This document shows, in pieces, positions 1-9,480 of a stretch of 32,129 nt of DNA; within the stretch, counting starts at the first letter, position 1, and each line of letters opens with the position of its first letter. Made by a program: the position numbers and the translations under genes. Under the pieces are notes generated by a model that was given only the letters and a program-made list of their open reading frames with translations, was not told the DNA's origin and searched no databases. The DNA is from Chitinophaga pinensis (GTDB lineage: Bacteria > Bacteroidota > Bacteroidia > Flavobacteriales > Flavobacteriaceae). The DNA is taken from positions 1-32,129 of the forward strand of contig CALPMA020000008.1 in NCBI GenBank assembly GCA_943324545.2. The letters run 5' to 3'.

Positions 1-1092
1 CATGTAGTCGTTGAATTTAGAAGTTGGAATTCGCTGCTTTCTATTTTCAAATACCTGAACGGTAGCTTCTAACGCTTTTAGTAAACGTTGTTTTGTTAAT
101 GCGGATACAAATAGTATAGGCACATCTACAAATGGCATTAATTCTTTTCTAATTTTCTCCTCGTAATCACGAGTTGACATGGTGTCTTTTTCTACCAAAT
201 CCCACTTGTTTACCAAGATTACAACTCCCTTTCTGTTTTTTTCTGCCAACCAAAATATACTTTGATCTTGGCCTTCAAATCCGCGAGTAGCGTCGATAAT
301 TAAGATACAAATATCCGCGTGTTCAATAGCACGAACCGAGCGCATAACCGAATAGAACTCTAGATCTTCTTTTACCTTTGCCTTACGACGAATTCCTGCG
401 GTATCTACCAAATTAAATTCGAAACCGAAACGGTCAAATTTAGTATCGATAGCGTCACGGGTGGTTCCTGCAATATCGGTAACGATGTATCTGTCTTTAC
501 CAATTAAAGCATTTATAAAACTTGATTTTCCGGCATTTGGACGACCAACAACTGCAAAACGAGGTAATTCTAATTCTTCTTGTGTTGGCTCTGGTTTTAT
601 AGGAAACGCTTCAATTAAAGCGTCTAATAAATCACCTGTTCCGCTTCCAGAGATACTAGCAAAGGTGTAATAATCTCCTAATCCGAGGTTGTAAAATTCA
701 ACAGCGTCTTTTTCGCGCATGGCGTTATCGACTTTATTCACCGCTAACAGAACAGGTTTGGTTACTTTTCTTAATAATTTAGCAACGGTATCATCCATTG
801 GAGTAATTCCCTCTTCTACATCAACAACGAAAATAATTACATCGGCTTCATCTATGGCTAATTCAACTTGTTTGCGGATTTCTCCTTCAAAAACATCATC
901 AGAACCACGAACATATCCTCCGGTATCAATTACAGAAAATTCCTTTCCATTCCATTCGCTTTTCCCATAGTTTCTATCGCGAGTAACTCCCGAAACAGAA
1001 TCTACGATCGCTTCTCGTCTTTGGATTAATCGATTGAAAAGTGTCGATTTTCCTACGTTTGGTCTTCCTACAATGGCAACAATATTATTCAT
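1..1092 (-). CDS. der: Ribosome biogenesis GTPase Der (EngA), 3' part missing (runs off the left edge)
   Basis: Reverse-strand ATG at 1090-1092 gives [47 protein letters not shown]..., with G1 P-loop GRPNVGKST and a second GTPase domain ([31 protein letters not shown] region) further in. Open to the window edge, so absent from the ORF list. Confidence 0.95.
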   Translation of the reverse strand, partial: MNNIVAIVGRPNVGKSTLFNRLIQRREAIVDSVSGVTRDRNYGKSEWNGKEFSVIDTGGYVRGSDDVFEGEIRKQVELAIDEADVIIFVVDVEEGITPMDDTVAKLLRKVTKPVLLAVNKVDNAMREKDAVEFYNLGLGDYYTFASISGSGTGDLLDALIEAFPIKPEPTQEELELPRFAVVGRPNAGKSSFINALIGKDRYIVTDIAGTTRDAIDTKFDRFGFEFNLVDTAGIRRKAKVKEDLEFYSVMRSVRAIEHADICILIIDATRGFEGQDQSIFWLAEKNRKGVVILVNKWDLVEKDTMSTRDYEEKIRKELMPFVDVPILFVSALTKQRLLKALEATVQVFENRKQRIPTSKFNDYM

Positions 1093-1312
1093 TTCAATTA
1101 TTTTTGAGTTTAGATTTTAGATTTTAGATTTTGGGAAACCAAAACCATTATACTCTTAAAATCAAACAATAAGGTGTTTTAATTTTTTGCAAAGGTACGT
1201 TATTATTTTGTTATGTAACTATAGGTATTGCGTGAAGGATAGCAGAGGAAATCCCACGCTTTTTAGTGTGGATTGTAACGAATAGCCTGACCCTTGTGGT
1301 CACGCCCAAAAA

Positions 1313-2194
1313 CTATTGATTGTAACCGAAACGCTTTAGCATATTGGCATTACTTCTCCAGTTTTTATTGACTTTTACATACAATTCTATGTGAATTTGT
1401 TTACCAAAAAACTTTTCTAAATCGGCACGAGCATCCATACCCACTTTTTTCAATGCAGCTCCTTTATGTCCAATAATAATTCCTTTTTGGGTGTCGCGTT
1501 CCACCATAATTAAAGACCGTATTCTAATGATATTTTCATCTTCCAAGAATTCTTCGGTTACAATTTCAACGGCATACGGAATTTCCTTGCTGTAATTTAG
1601 CAGGATTTTTTCACGAATAGTTTCATTAACAAAAAAGCGTTCTGGTTTATCAGTTAGCTGATCTTTTGGATAATAAGCAGGGGATTCTGGTAAAAGTGAA
1701 ATAATACGTTGAAACACTTCCGGGACATTAAAGTTTTGTAAAGCGGATATTGGATAAATTTCGGCATTAGGAACTTTCTCGGTCCAGAAGGCTACTTGGG
1801 TTTCTAGCTGTTCCTGATTGGAATTATCGATTTTGTTTAAAAGCAATAAAACGGGAATTTTAGAGTGGATAATTTTATTAAAAAAGGCTTCGTCTTTCAG
1901 CTCCTGCTCCCCTATTTCTACCATGTAAATCAATACATCAGCATCCTCAAAGGCGGATTTCACAAAGTTCATCATGGATTCCTGCATTTCATAAGCAGGT
2001 TTAATGATTCCTGGCGTGTCGGACAATATCAATTGAAAATCTTCCCCATTAACAATTCCAAGAATTCGGTGGCGTGTAGTTTGGGCTTTTGAGGTAATTA
2101 TCGAAAGTCTTTCTCCTACAAAGGCATTCATTAGGGTTGATTTACCTACGTTTGGGTTTCCAATGATATTTACAAAACCAGCTTTATGTGACAT
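1313..2194 (-). CDS. era: GTPase Era
   Basis: [47 protein letters not shown] plus C-terminal KH-domain segment VERDTQKGIIIGHKGAALKKVGMDARADLEKFFGKQIHIELYVKV. Confidence 0.97.
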   Translation of the reverse strand: MSHKAGFVNIIGNPNVGKSTLMNAFVGERLSIITSKAQTTRHRILGIVNGEDFQLILSDTPGIIKPAYEMQESMMNFVKSAFEDADVLIYMVEIGEQELKDEAFFNKIIHSKIPVLLLLNKIDNSNQEQLETQVAFWTEKVPNAEIYPISALQNFNVPEVFQRIISLLPESPAYYPKDQLTDKPERFFVNETIREKILLNYSKEIPYAVEIVTEEFLEDENIIRIRSLIMVERDTQKGIIIGHKGAALKKVGMDARADLEKFFGKQIHIELYVKVNKNWRSNANMLKRFGYNQ

Positions 2195-2290
2195 TTATTG
2201 CTTTTTATTTCTGCAAAGGTAAACATATCAGGTCAATAGATGAAATAAAAGATTTTTTTAAATTTTTGTTGCAATTGCCGAATATGGTTG

Positions 2291-2298
2291 TATATTTG
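2291..2298 (+). promoter_or_regulatory. Bacteroidota-type -7 element TATATTTG (TAnnTTTG) upstream of the tRNA
   Basis: TATATTTG about 12 nt before the mature tRNA 5' end; matches the Bacteroidota sigma-A -7 consensus. Confidence 0.6.
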
Positions 2299-2310
2299 TA
2301 CCCGAAACAG

Positions 2311-2383
2311 CGCGGGATAGAGCAGTAGGCAGCTCGTCGGGCTCATAACCCGAAGGTCACAGGTTCGAGTCCTGTTCCCGCTA
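2311..2383 (+). tRNA. tRNA-Met (CAU), initiator-like
   Basis: Cloverleaf CGCGGGA TA GAGC..GCTC G TCGGG CTCATAA CCCGA AGGTC ACAGG TTCGAGT CCTGT TCCCGCT A; anticodon CAT at 2344-2346. Unpaired first acceptor position (C1 opposite T72) and GGG/CCC anticodon-stem pairs are initiator hallmarks. No encoded CCA. Confidence 0.9.
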
Positions 2384-3980
2384 CTAAAGAGGACCCATCC
2401 CATTTTTGAGGATGGGTTTTTTGTTTTTCAGAATTATAACTTTCTGAAATACATCTAGTTAACTCGAATAAAGCATTGGTTTTTGAGGTTCGATATTTTC
2501 TATTTTTGATCGAATAATGAAACCCCTCTGGAAACACTAAATATTGGAACTTTCGTTTTTTATTGTAATCTAAAGAACTATAGAATTTACTGGGGTTGAG
2601 GGCTATTTTTAAGAAATAATTTATTGCTTTTTCATGGTTCGATATTTTTGTTGGCAAATAATCCAGTTCTTTTGTTTTTTGAATTATTGCCTCATTAATT
2701 TTTTGGCTTTGTCTTTCAAAAATATCTTTAGAAATTTCATTAATTGCATACCGATATTCCATTTTATCATAACTTTCTTTCAAGTTATTTAATTCAAAAG
2801 AAGCAAGTCTTTTTTTCTCCGAAAGGTTAGACATCTCATCATCTATTATTTTTTTGAGTTGTACAGAAAACAAATCTTTCAATTGCCCAGAAAAACTAAA
2901 CTGTTCTAAAACTTCGCAAAATTGTTCGTGTAACCCTGCACTTAAAGATTTTTTTGAACTTGAAGCGTTAACGGTTTTATGGCAGGAATTACATTTGTAG
3001 TAATAAATGTTTTTTGACTTGTTAAGATAAGAGGTCATGGTGTCATCACAGTCGGAACACATAAGAAATTTAGGAGCTAAAGGTGTTTCTTCCTTTCCAG
3101 CTATTTTGACTACACCAAACTGCTTTGAACCTTCGAGAATTCGTTGCAATTGATTATATTCTTTTACCGATATCATTGGCTCCCATGAACCCTTAACAAT
3201 TCGTCCTTCCAATAGAGAATTGAATATTCTTCCAGTATAAAACGGATTACGCCAAATCTCAGAAATCCTTTGTTTTCTCATTTGAACTCCTTTTGAATTT
3301 AACCAATTTATAATTTCAGAATCGGTATAAGATTTATAAATTTTTAATTTGAAAGCTTCCTTTAAAAATTGACCTTCTGTATTAATTTTAATTTCTTGAA
3401 ATGCTTGAACTTTTGTTGGGTCTGAAACTCGTGGACCATAATGGTCGTAACCTCTTGGCGTTTTCCCAAATACTTTTCCATTTTCCAATGCGTTTATTAA
3501 TCCCGGAATAACGGTGTCCTGGCGGTTAAAATTTTCCTTTTGAGCATATAAAAGTTGAGTTGAAAATTCATTTTCAGCTCTTTCGTTAAATGTATGGTTG
3601 TCTGTACTTACAGAATAAAGGAAAACATTAAACTCTTTCCTAAGTCGAACAAATAGTTGAATGTGTTCCGCCCCTGCTCTTCCAAATCGACTAGGAGACC
3701 AAATAAGAATCATTTTTGGACGTTTAGAAACAGTAGTTTTCTTTATCCTGTCCATTAGTTCTTTTAGCGTGCTTTGGGTATTGATTCGTTTAGAACTTTC
3801 ATATTCGGCATCAAACTCTTGGGTAATGATTAACTGATTCTCCTTTGCAAACGCTTTAATTTTGTTCACTTGTGTTTCAATACTCCCATTGTTCACAAAT
3901 TGGTCTTTAGTTGACACGCGTGTATATGACCAAACTACGGAATTTTTAAAATCGTTAAGTGTTAAGTTTTTCTTTTTCAT
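2343..3980 (-). CDS. Large serine recombinase (resolvase N-terminal domain + recombinase domain + zinc ribbon + coiled coil), tRNA-associated integrase
   Basis: N-terminus SYTRVSTKDQFVNNGSIETQVNKIKAFAKEN; recombinase-domain segment GKTPRGYDHYGPRV...GVQMRKQRISEIWRNPFYTGRI; Cys pairs CSDCDDTMTSYLNKSKNIYYYKCNSC; C-terminus SSLVAGTGLEPVTFGL is antisense tRNA translation. Confidence 0.93.
   Translation of the reverse strand: MKKKNLTLNDFKNSVVWSYTRVSTKDQFVNNGSIETQVNKIKAFAKENQLIITQEFDAEYESSKRINTQSTLKELMDRIKKTTVSKRPKMILIWSPSRFGRAGAEHIQLFVRLRKEFNVFLYSVSTDNHTFNERAENEFSTQLLYAQKENFNRQDTVIPGLINALENGKVFGKTPRGYDHYGPRVSDPTKVQAFQEIKINTEGQFLKEAFKLKIYKSYTDSEIINWLNSKGVQMRKQRISEIWRNPFYTGRIFNSLLEGRIVKGSWEPMISVKEYNQLQRILEGSKQFGVVKIAGKEETPLAPKFLMCSDCDDTMTSYLNKSKNIYYYKCNSCHKTVNASSSKKSLSAGLHEQFCEVLEQFSFSGQLKDLFSVQLKKIIDDEMSNLSEKKRLASFELNNLKESYDKMEYRYAINEISKDIFERQSQKINEAIIQKTKELDYLPTKISNHEKAINYFLKIALNPSKFYSSLDYNKKRKFQYLVFPEGFHYSIKNRKYRTSKTNALFELTRCISESYNSEKQKTHPQKWDGSSLVAGTGLEPVTFGL
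2393..2423 (+). terminator. Rho-independent terminator after the tRNA
   Basis: ACCCATCC-loop-GGATGGGT followed by TTTTTGTTTTT; lies inside the recombinase ORF on the opposite strand. Confidence 0.7.
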
Positions 3981-4146
3981 TTTTATATTGCTCGTAAATT
4001 ATTTTGGTAAACTCATATAACTGTTTTGAAAATTCAAATGAATCTTCTTCTTTAAGCACTTCTTTTAATATTGGTGCAATTGCTATTAGCTCTTTATAAT
4101 CTAATAAGTAATCGCTTTCATTGGGTTCTGAAAATTTTTGGCCCAT
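3955..4146 (-). CDS. Small hypothetical protein overlapping the recombinase start
   Basis: 63-aa ORF MGQKFSEPNESDYLLDYKELIAIAPILKEVL..., 26-nt overlap with the recombinase ORF, same strand and order. Confidence 0.55.
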   Translation of the reverse strand: MGQKFSEPNESDYLLDYKELIAIAPILKEVLKEEDSFEFSKQLYEFTKIIYEQYKNEKEKLNT

Positions 4147-4211
4147 ATCGTATTAATATAAATACGGGCTGGATTTTCAGGAACCGAACAGGTGGTACAT
4201 TTGGCATTTGA

Positions 4212-5063
4212 TTAGTTCTTAATTGTTATCTTATAATTTCCTTGAGCTCTAGGTTCTATCATTATTTTTGAACCTAATGGCAGTTTATTAGTTAAGAAAA
4301 ACTTAGCTAAATCTTCAGGTTGTTTATGTTCCTCAGTAATTTTGGTGATTTTTGCCGAACCATTTTGTTGTAATTCGATTTCTAATAACTTTGGCTTATC
4401 AAAAAACAACACTCTTCGAATTTGGTTTTCTATAGAAGATAAATACTCCAAATCTGTATTGCTCTTTCCAATTTCAATTCCAACTAGTTTTGAAATTAGA
4501 GGAAGGAACGGAATAACTATTAAGGTTTCACCAAAATACAAATTGTTCAAATCAGCTGTCAAACCAATATTGCTAAAATTAAAAGAATGTTCGCCTGTCT
4601 TAGGACAATAAATCAATGAAACAACACTTCTATTTGAAATCAAACAACTTTTAAATGCATCAGTAAAAGGATTTATTTCTTTTCTGAAAATTGTGTTCAT
4701 TACGTGATCAGACTTTATTAACTCTCCAATTGACTTTTTTTCAGATAAATCTAAATCTACAGAATTAAGTGCTTCTTTAAAAACGCCATCTGCATATTTT
4801 TTTTCAAATGGAACTACCCAAATGTTATTTGAAAGACTTTCTAATTTTTTAGTGCTTACACCTATATTTGATAACTCATTAATAATTAATATCCAAAGAG
4901 CCTCAGACATATTCATATATCCTTTTTTTTCTTTTACGAAAAAAGGTAAAACATTACAATTTCTCCAATAATTAAATTGTCTTGCGGTTATGCCTAAATT
5001 TTCAGGTAAAAAGCAATCGTTTGAAATTAATCGGCCTATTTTTATTCTCTCATTTTTGTTCAT
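4212..5063 (-). CDS. MerR-like HTH regulator / hypothetical mobile-element protein
   Basis: N-terminal NLGITARQFNYWRNCNVLPF...GYMNMSEALWILIINELSNIGVS resembles a MerR-type winged HTH; rest unrecognised. Confidence 0.55.
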   Translation of the reverse strand: MNKNERIKIGRLISNDCFLPENLGITARQFNYWRNCNVLPFFVKEKKGYMNMSEALWILIINELSNIGVSTKKLESLSNNIWVVPFEKKYADGVFKEALNSVDLDLSEKKSIGELIKSDHVMNTIFRKEINPFTDAFKSCLISNRSVVSLIYCPKTGEHSFNFSNIGLTADLNNLYFGETLIVIPFLPLISKLVGIEIGKSNTDLEYLSSIENQIRRVLFFDKPKLLEIELQQNGSAKITKITEEHKQPEDLAKFFLTNKLPLGSKIMIEPRAQGNYKITIKN

Positions 5064-5163
5064 AAATCAAATTATTTTTTGTAATTTAAGTAAATATAAG
5101 ATAACCAGTTGGTAAATATATAAATTTTTTTATATATTTGAAAAAAATTTAAAGGATATTTTT

Positions 5164-5595
5164 ATGATAAAGAAAAATTCAAACAAGCAAAGGTTTTCTA
5201 ATAGAACCTATCCACAAAAGTTATGTAAAAAACCCGACTGCAACTTGGAATTTGTACCAACAGATGGAAGACAGGTTTATTGTAATGCCCAACATCGCAT
5301 TGACAGTAACAATGATAAAAGAAAAGTTGTTGATGAAATTGAAAGTGATTTCAAAAAAAAAGCAAAAAAAAATAAACAGATTATGATAAAAATTAAGGAA
5401 AGTATTAATTATATCAAATCGGGAGTTACAAATAAAAGCCTATTACTCTATGAGGGCTTTGAATTTCCTATTTATCATAGAAAACAAATTGATTCAGATA
5501 CAAATCGTGAAATCCAAATTTGTTATGATTATGGGTTGATTTTAATTGATGCAAAAAACGATAATTATATAATAGAAAAAATACCCAACAAATGA
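5164..5595 (+). CDS. Hypothetical protein with a small zinc-ribbon-like Cys/His motif
   Basis: CKKPDCNLEFVPTDGRQVYCNAQHR; divergent from the MerR-like gene; ATGA overlap with the next ORF. Confidence 0.6.
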   Translation: MIKKNSNKQRFSNRTYPQKLCKKPDCNLEFVPTDGRQVYCNAQHRIDSNNDKRKVVDEIESDFKKKAKKNKQIMIKIKESINYIKSGVTNKSLLLYEGFEFPIYHRKQIDSDTNREIQICYDYGLILIDAKNDNYIIEKIPNK

Positions 5596-5963
5596 AATTA
5601 AGAGACTTGACGACCGCAGAATCATTTCCTCTTGCTTATCAGCAAGATTTATTAAAAATACAATCAGAGCATTTTGTAAACAAAATTATCACAACTGGAA
5701 ATTTTGAAATTGGTTATGAAAATATGCCAGTCGACTTTCCTTCTGCTACAGATAATTTACCAATTATTTTAAACTCAAAACCTCCCCAATTATTAATTTT
5801 AACTTATCTGAAAAATAATTGGATGCCCTTGCTTGCTTTCGGAATTGTTGTTGCAGGTTCTGTTACTTTGTACTGTAAATTAAAGCAGAAAAAAGAGAAA
5901 AAATCTGGCGTAACTAAAAATCCAAAAACCATTTATTACAACCTGCCCAAAAAATCAATTTAA
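5592..5963 (+). CDS. Hypothetical single-pass membrane protein
   Basis: Start overlaps the previous stop (ATGA at 5592-5595); hydrophobic helix WMPLLAFGIVVAGSVTLYCKL followed by a basic tail. Confidence 0.6.
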   Translation: MKLRDLTTAESFPLAYQQDLLKIQSEHFVNKIITTGNFEIGYENMPVDFPSATDNLPIILNSKPPQLLILTYLKNNWMPLLAFGIVVAGSVTLYCKLKQKKEKKSGVTKNPKTIYYNLPKKSI

Positions 5964-6017
5964 GTCAATAAAAATAAATAAAAATCAATTTAAACAACTG
6001 TATTTATTTACAAATCA

Positions 6018-6060
6018 ATACGTATCTATTTATAATTTTAAATTATAAATAGATACGTAT
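6018..6060. repeat. 43-bp near-perfect palindrome (21-bp arms, 1-nt centre)
   Basis: ATACGTATCTATTTATAATTT-T-AAATTATAAATAGATACGTAT; arms are exact reverse complements. Confidence 0.95.
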
Positions 6061-6146
6061 ATTTGATATTTACGAATAAAAATGTATTACATTAATTTTA
6101 TCGCTAAAAATTATTTTTATACTACTGTAATTTAAATAACATCACC

Positions 6147-6719
6147 TTACAAGTTATAATCATAATTAACCATTATTCCCCAACTTTCATTTAATCGAAG
6201 TTCACTGTAGTCGGCGTCAAAATTTATACTGTGAATTTTTGCTCCATTGCTTAAGTGAAAACGGGCTACAGAACCTTCCCAAGATTCTAAATATTGCCTT
6301 ACGATTGATTCGTCAGGTTTGCTTTTAAGATGAGTTTTCATTAACGGAATGGGGCTTAGCGTGAAGAAATTTTTAATACCTAATTTACGGCAATGTCCTA
6401 TTAAATCCTTGATTGCAAGAGTTCCTGCACCTTTCAAACTTGCATGTGGTAATCTAAAAATAGAATAAAAAATAGCATATGTAATATCATATTTACTTTT
6501 ATATCCATCATCATTTAAAACCTCCATCATGTTCCTAGGAAGCTTGTTTCCTATTCTCACACATACCATAAATTGAGGGATACCCTGATGCACATACACA
6601 AAGACCGTTCGGTTACCGGTTATTCGTTTCTCAATTGAAATTGTTGGATGTACAGGGTCATTTATTAAAAAGTTTAGCCATTCATCATTAAATCCAACTT
6701 CACCATATTGCAATATCAT
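6147..6719 (-). CDS. Malonyl-CoA decarboxylase-like protein, catalytic (GNAT-fold) domain only
   Basis: FFTLSPIPLMK resembles the MCD LSPIPGF motif; VARFHLSNGAKIHSINFDADYSELRLNESWGIMVNYDYNL resembles the MCD C-terminus (..FHLRNGA...GLMVNYLY). 190 aa; in-frame stop TAG lies 24-22 nt upstream of the ATG, so no N-terminal extension. Confidence 0.7.
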   Translation of the reverse strand: MILQYGEVGFNDEWLNFLINDPVHPTISIEKRITGNRTVFVYVHQGIPQFMVCVRIGNKLPRNMMEVLNDDGYKSKYDITYAIFYSIFRLPHASLKGAGTLAIKDLIGHCRKLGIKNFFTLSPIPLMKTHLKSKPDESIVRQYLESWEGSVARFHLSNGAKIHSINFDADYSELRLNESWGIMVNYDYNL

Positions 6720-6773
6720 TATTTTATTATTTAAAAAATTAAACTATTTGGGTTATAACTGGTACGAAATAAA

Positions 6774-8216
6774 TTACGGTTTTGGCAACAAGTGTTTTTG
6801 AACTTTTCCCAATGCAGTTCTAGGTAAACTGTCAACGGTAATGAAACTTCTTGGAACTTTAAACGAAGCAAATGTTTTTTTACAAACTTCTTCAATTGAA
6901 TTTGCATCGTATTTTGAATTTGGAACTAGATACGCAACTGGCATTTCTCCTCTTGTTTCATGAGGAATTCCAACTACAACTGCTTCATCAACACCTTCTT
7001 GTTCTAACAAAAATTCTTCAATTTCACGAGGGTAAATATTAAATCCTCCGCTGATTATTAAATCGCTTTTACGACCTCTTAAGGTAAAATAGCCATCTTC
7101 AGAAAGCACACCCATATCTCCGGTTTTAAAATAACCATCAATAAAGGAATCCATTGTTGCTTGTTCTCTTTTCCAATATCCTGCAAATACATTTGGCCCT
7201 TTAACACAAACTTCCCCTTCTTCATCAACAGCCGCTGTTTCTCCGTCAGGCAAAATTATTTTAACAGAAAGACCAGGTAATGGGAAACCAACCGTTCCAG
7301 GTCTTCTTTCGCCAATATAAGGATTACTAATGTTCATCAGGGTTTCTGTCATTCCGTATCTTTCCAAAATAACATGCCCGTATTTAGATTCAAAATCCTC
7401 CATAACTTGGGGTGGTAAAGGCGCTGAACCACAAGCAAATAATCGCATATTTTCTCCAATTTGCTTCGCCACTTCATTTGATTGCTCTAATAATCGGATA
7501 TAAATTGTAGGTACTCCAAAAAACAAAGTCGGTTTAAAATCTAGAAATTCACTTGCAGCTTTTTGGTGTTCAAAACGAACTAATAACCTCATCGTACAAC
7601 CACTAATTAGCCAACAATGAATTCCATTGGCAAGGGAATGAACGTGAAATAACGGCAAGGCTAGTAAAAATTTATCATCCTGCGTAATTTGCCAACAAGA
7701 AACCAGATTGATTCCATTTGAAATAAAATTATTGTGGGTTAGAATTGCCCCTTTTGAAGCTCCAGTTGTTCCGCTTGTATAAACTAATGCTGCAGGACTA
7801 TCTCCGGTTGTATGACTAATAATTTTATAGTCATTCTGCTTTTTTAATTCTAATATTAAATCACTTAATTGTAATGCTGGAAAACCACCAGGCACTTCTA
7901 CATCGGCAATTAATAATTTAGGATCGGCATCGTTTAAAATGTGAGTAATTTCTCTTTCTTTATATAAAATATTTACTGGGACAAAAATGATTCCCGTTTT
8001 GACACATGCCAAATAGAGGTCAATCATTTCAACGCAATTTTCAAGATAAATACAAATTCTATCACCAGAAACAATTCCTTTAGACAATAAAAAATTAGCC
8101 ATTTTATTACTTCGGGAATCAATATCTCCAAAAGTATATTTATTGGATCCAAACTCAAGAGCGGTTTTATTTTTTCTTCCTACAAGAGATAAATCAAATA
8201 GATTAATTAAATTCAT
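6774..8216 (-). CDS. matB: Malonyl-CoA synthetase (MatB-like) of the acyl-CoA synthetase/ANL superfamily
   Basis: AMP-binding YTSGTTGASKGAILTHNN; MRLFACGSAPLPPQV; ERYGMTETLMNISNPYIGERRPGTVGFPLPGLSVKI closely resembles MatB; C-terminal LPRTALGKVQKHLL. Confidence 0.75.
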   Translation of the reverse strand: MNLINLFDLSLVGRKNKTALEFGSNKYTFGDIDSRSNKMANFLLSKGIVSGDRICIYLENCVEMIDLYLACVKTGIIFVPVNILYKEREITHILNDADPKLLIADVEVPGGFPALQLSDLILELKKQNDYKIISHTTGDSPAALVYTSGTTGASKGAILTHNNFISNGINLVSCWQITQDDKFLLALPLFHVHSLANGIHCWLISGCTMRLLVRFEHQKAASEFLDFKPTLFFGVPTIYIRLLEQSNEVAKQIGENMRLFACGSAPLPPQVMEDFESKYGHVILERYGMTETLMNISNPYIGERRPGTVGFPLPGLSVKIILPDGETAAVDEEGEVCVKGPNVFAGYWKREQATMDSFIDGYFKTGDMGVLSEDGYFTLRGRKSDLIISGGFNIYPREIEEFLLEQEGVDEAVVVGIPHETRGEMPVAYLVPNSKYDANSIEEVCKKTFASFKVPRSFITVDSLPRTALGKVQKHLLPKP

Positions 8217-8222
8217 TTACTA

Positions 8223-9413
8223 TTATTTATGTTCATTATTAATTTTAAGAGATACAAAACAGATTGCTAAAGCAAATATTCCAAGGGATAAAAATGCGGA
8301 AGAAAAACTACCTGTGAAGTCGGTTATTTTTCCAACTAAAGGAGCTGCCACTAAAATAAATACAATTCCAAGCATGTTTACTAATCCCATTGCAGCTCCT
8401 GCACGACCAGGGAAAAGTAAAGCTGCACGATTAAATAATCCTGCATAAGGCAACCCGCAACCTATTCCCAATAAGATAATTGCAAAAATGTTGATGATTA
8501 AATTATCGTTTATAAAAGCCAAAATAAAACAACCTAAAGTGTTTAATAATAAGCTAATTACTAATAATTTTCGAACACCAATTTGGGTAACTAATTTTCC
8601 TCCCCAAGGTCTAGTGAAAATACCTAACAATAATACTAAAGAAGCAATAAAAGGAATTAATAATTTATTTCCGAAGGTGAAATTCTCTTTCAACATTTCG
8701 GTAATCCATGAGCCAATAACGATTACTAATCCGAAAGAAGCCATTTGAACTAAGCCCAATAAATACAATTGGCCGTTAGACAACATTACTGATAAAGAAC
8801 TGTGGGGATGTTCTTTAGCAAATGGTTTTGGAGCAAAAAATAAGACTGTAATTAATGTTAACAATGCAACTGCGGAAGTTGAAATAAATGCCGGAGTCCA
8901 ATTTTCGTAGCTTCTTGCAATTTGAGGAACCGCAAAAATCACAAATCCTGATCCTAATAAAACACTTGCTCCATAATAGCCTTGGTAAATAAATAATTTT
9001 TCAGTAGGCATTGATTGATATATATATCTAGCTCCAGAAACAAAACTTACACCCGTTCCAAAGCCTACAAAAAATTTCCAAAACAATAATTGATTGTAAC
9101 TTTCAGAAAAAGAAATTCCGAAATTACCAATACAAACGACTGCTAGCGCAATGCACAACATTTTTTTTGGACCATATTTATCAGCAAAATGGCCGCCAGG
9201 AATTTGCATTAAGGCGTGTGTTAAAAAAATAGCTGTGGTTAAAAATCCGAACATTGCCTTTGTAAAAGGAAACTCAGGAGAGTCAAAACTATTCATCAAC
9301 CATTCTTTTAATGGCGCGTGATTGGTATAATTAGCAGAGAATGCGAATCCTGCTAAGCAAGCACAAAACAATGCTGTTTTTTGTTGTTTGTTATTTAATA
9401 CATTTTCTTTCAT
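8223..9413 (-). CDS. MFS transporter (candidate malonate/organic-acid importer)
   Basis: About 12 hydrophobic segments; MFS loop motif GGHFADKYGPKKM; 6 bp upstream of the MatB-like gene. Substrate inferred from context only. Confidence 0.8.
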   Translation of the reverse strand: MKENVLNNKQQKTALFCACLAGFAFSANYTNHAPLKEWLMNSFDSPEFPFTKAMFGFLTTAIFLTHALMQIPGGHFADKYGPKKMLCIALAVVCIGNFGISFSESYNQLLFWKFFVGFGTGVSFVSGARYIYQSMPTEKLFIYQGYYGASVLLGSGFVIFAVPQIARSYENWTPAFISTSAVALLTLITVLFFAPKPFAKEHPHSSLSVMLSNGQLYLLGLVQMASFGLVIVIGSWITEMLKENFTFGNKLLIPFIASLVLLLGIFTRPWGGKLVTQIGVRKLLVISLLLNTLGCFILAFINDNLIINIFAIILLGIGCGLPYAGLFNRAALLFPGRAGAAMGLVNMLGIVFILVAAPLVGKITDFTGSFSSAFLSLGIFALAICFVSLKINNEHK

Positions 9414-9480
9414 CTTTTCTAATTTTTGGTTTTTTTGGTTTTGGTTAAAGTACTTAGCAAAGTTGGTTTAGGCTTTACTT

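Noticed and set aside
461-970. Plus-strand ORFs 461-670 and 719-970
   Set aside because: Antisense to the clear der coding frame; no plausible product.
1111-1131. Three tandem copies of TAGATTT between der and era
   Set aside because: Short AT-rich 7-bp repeat, common intergenic slippage; no functional support.
5098-5150. AT-rich inverted repeats (TATATAAATTTTTTTATATA) between the divergent mobile-element genes
   Set aside because: Could be an operator but indistinguishable from background in such AT-rich sequence.
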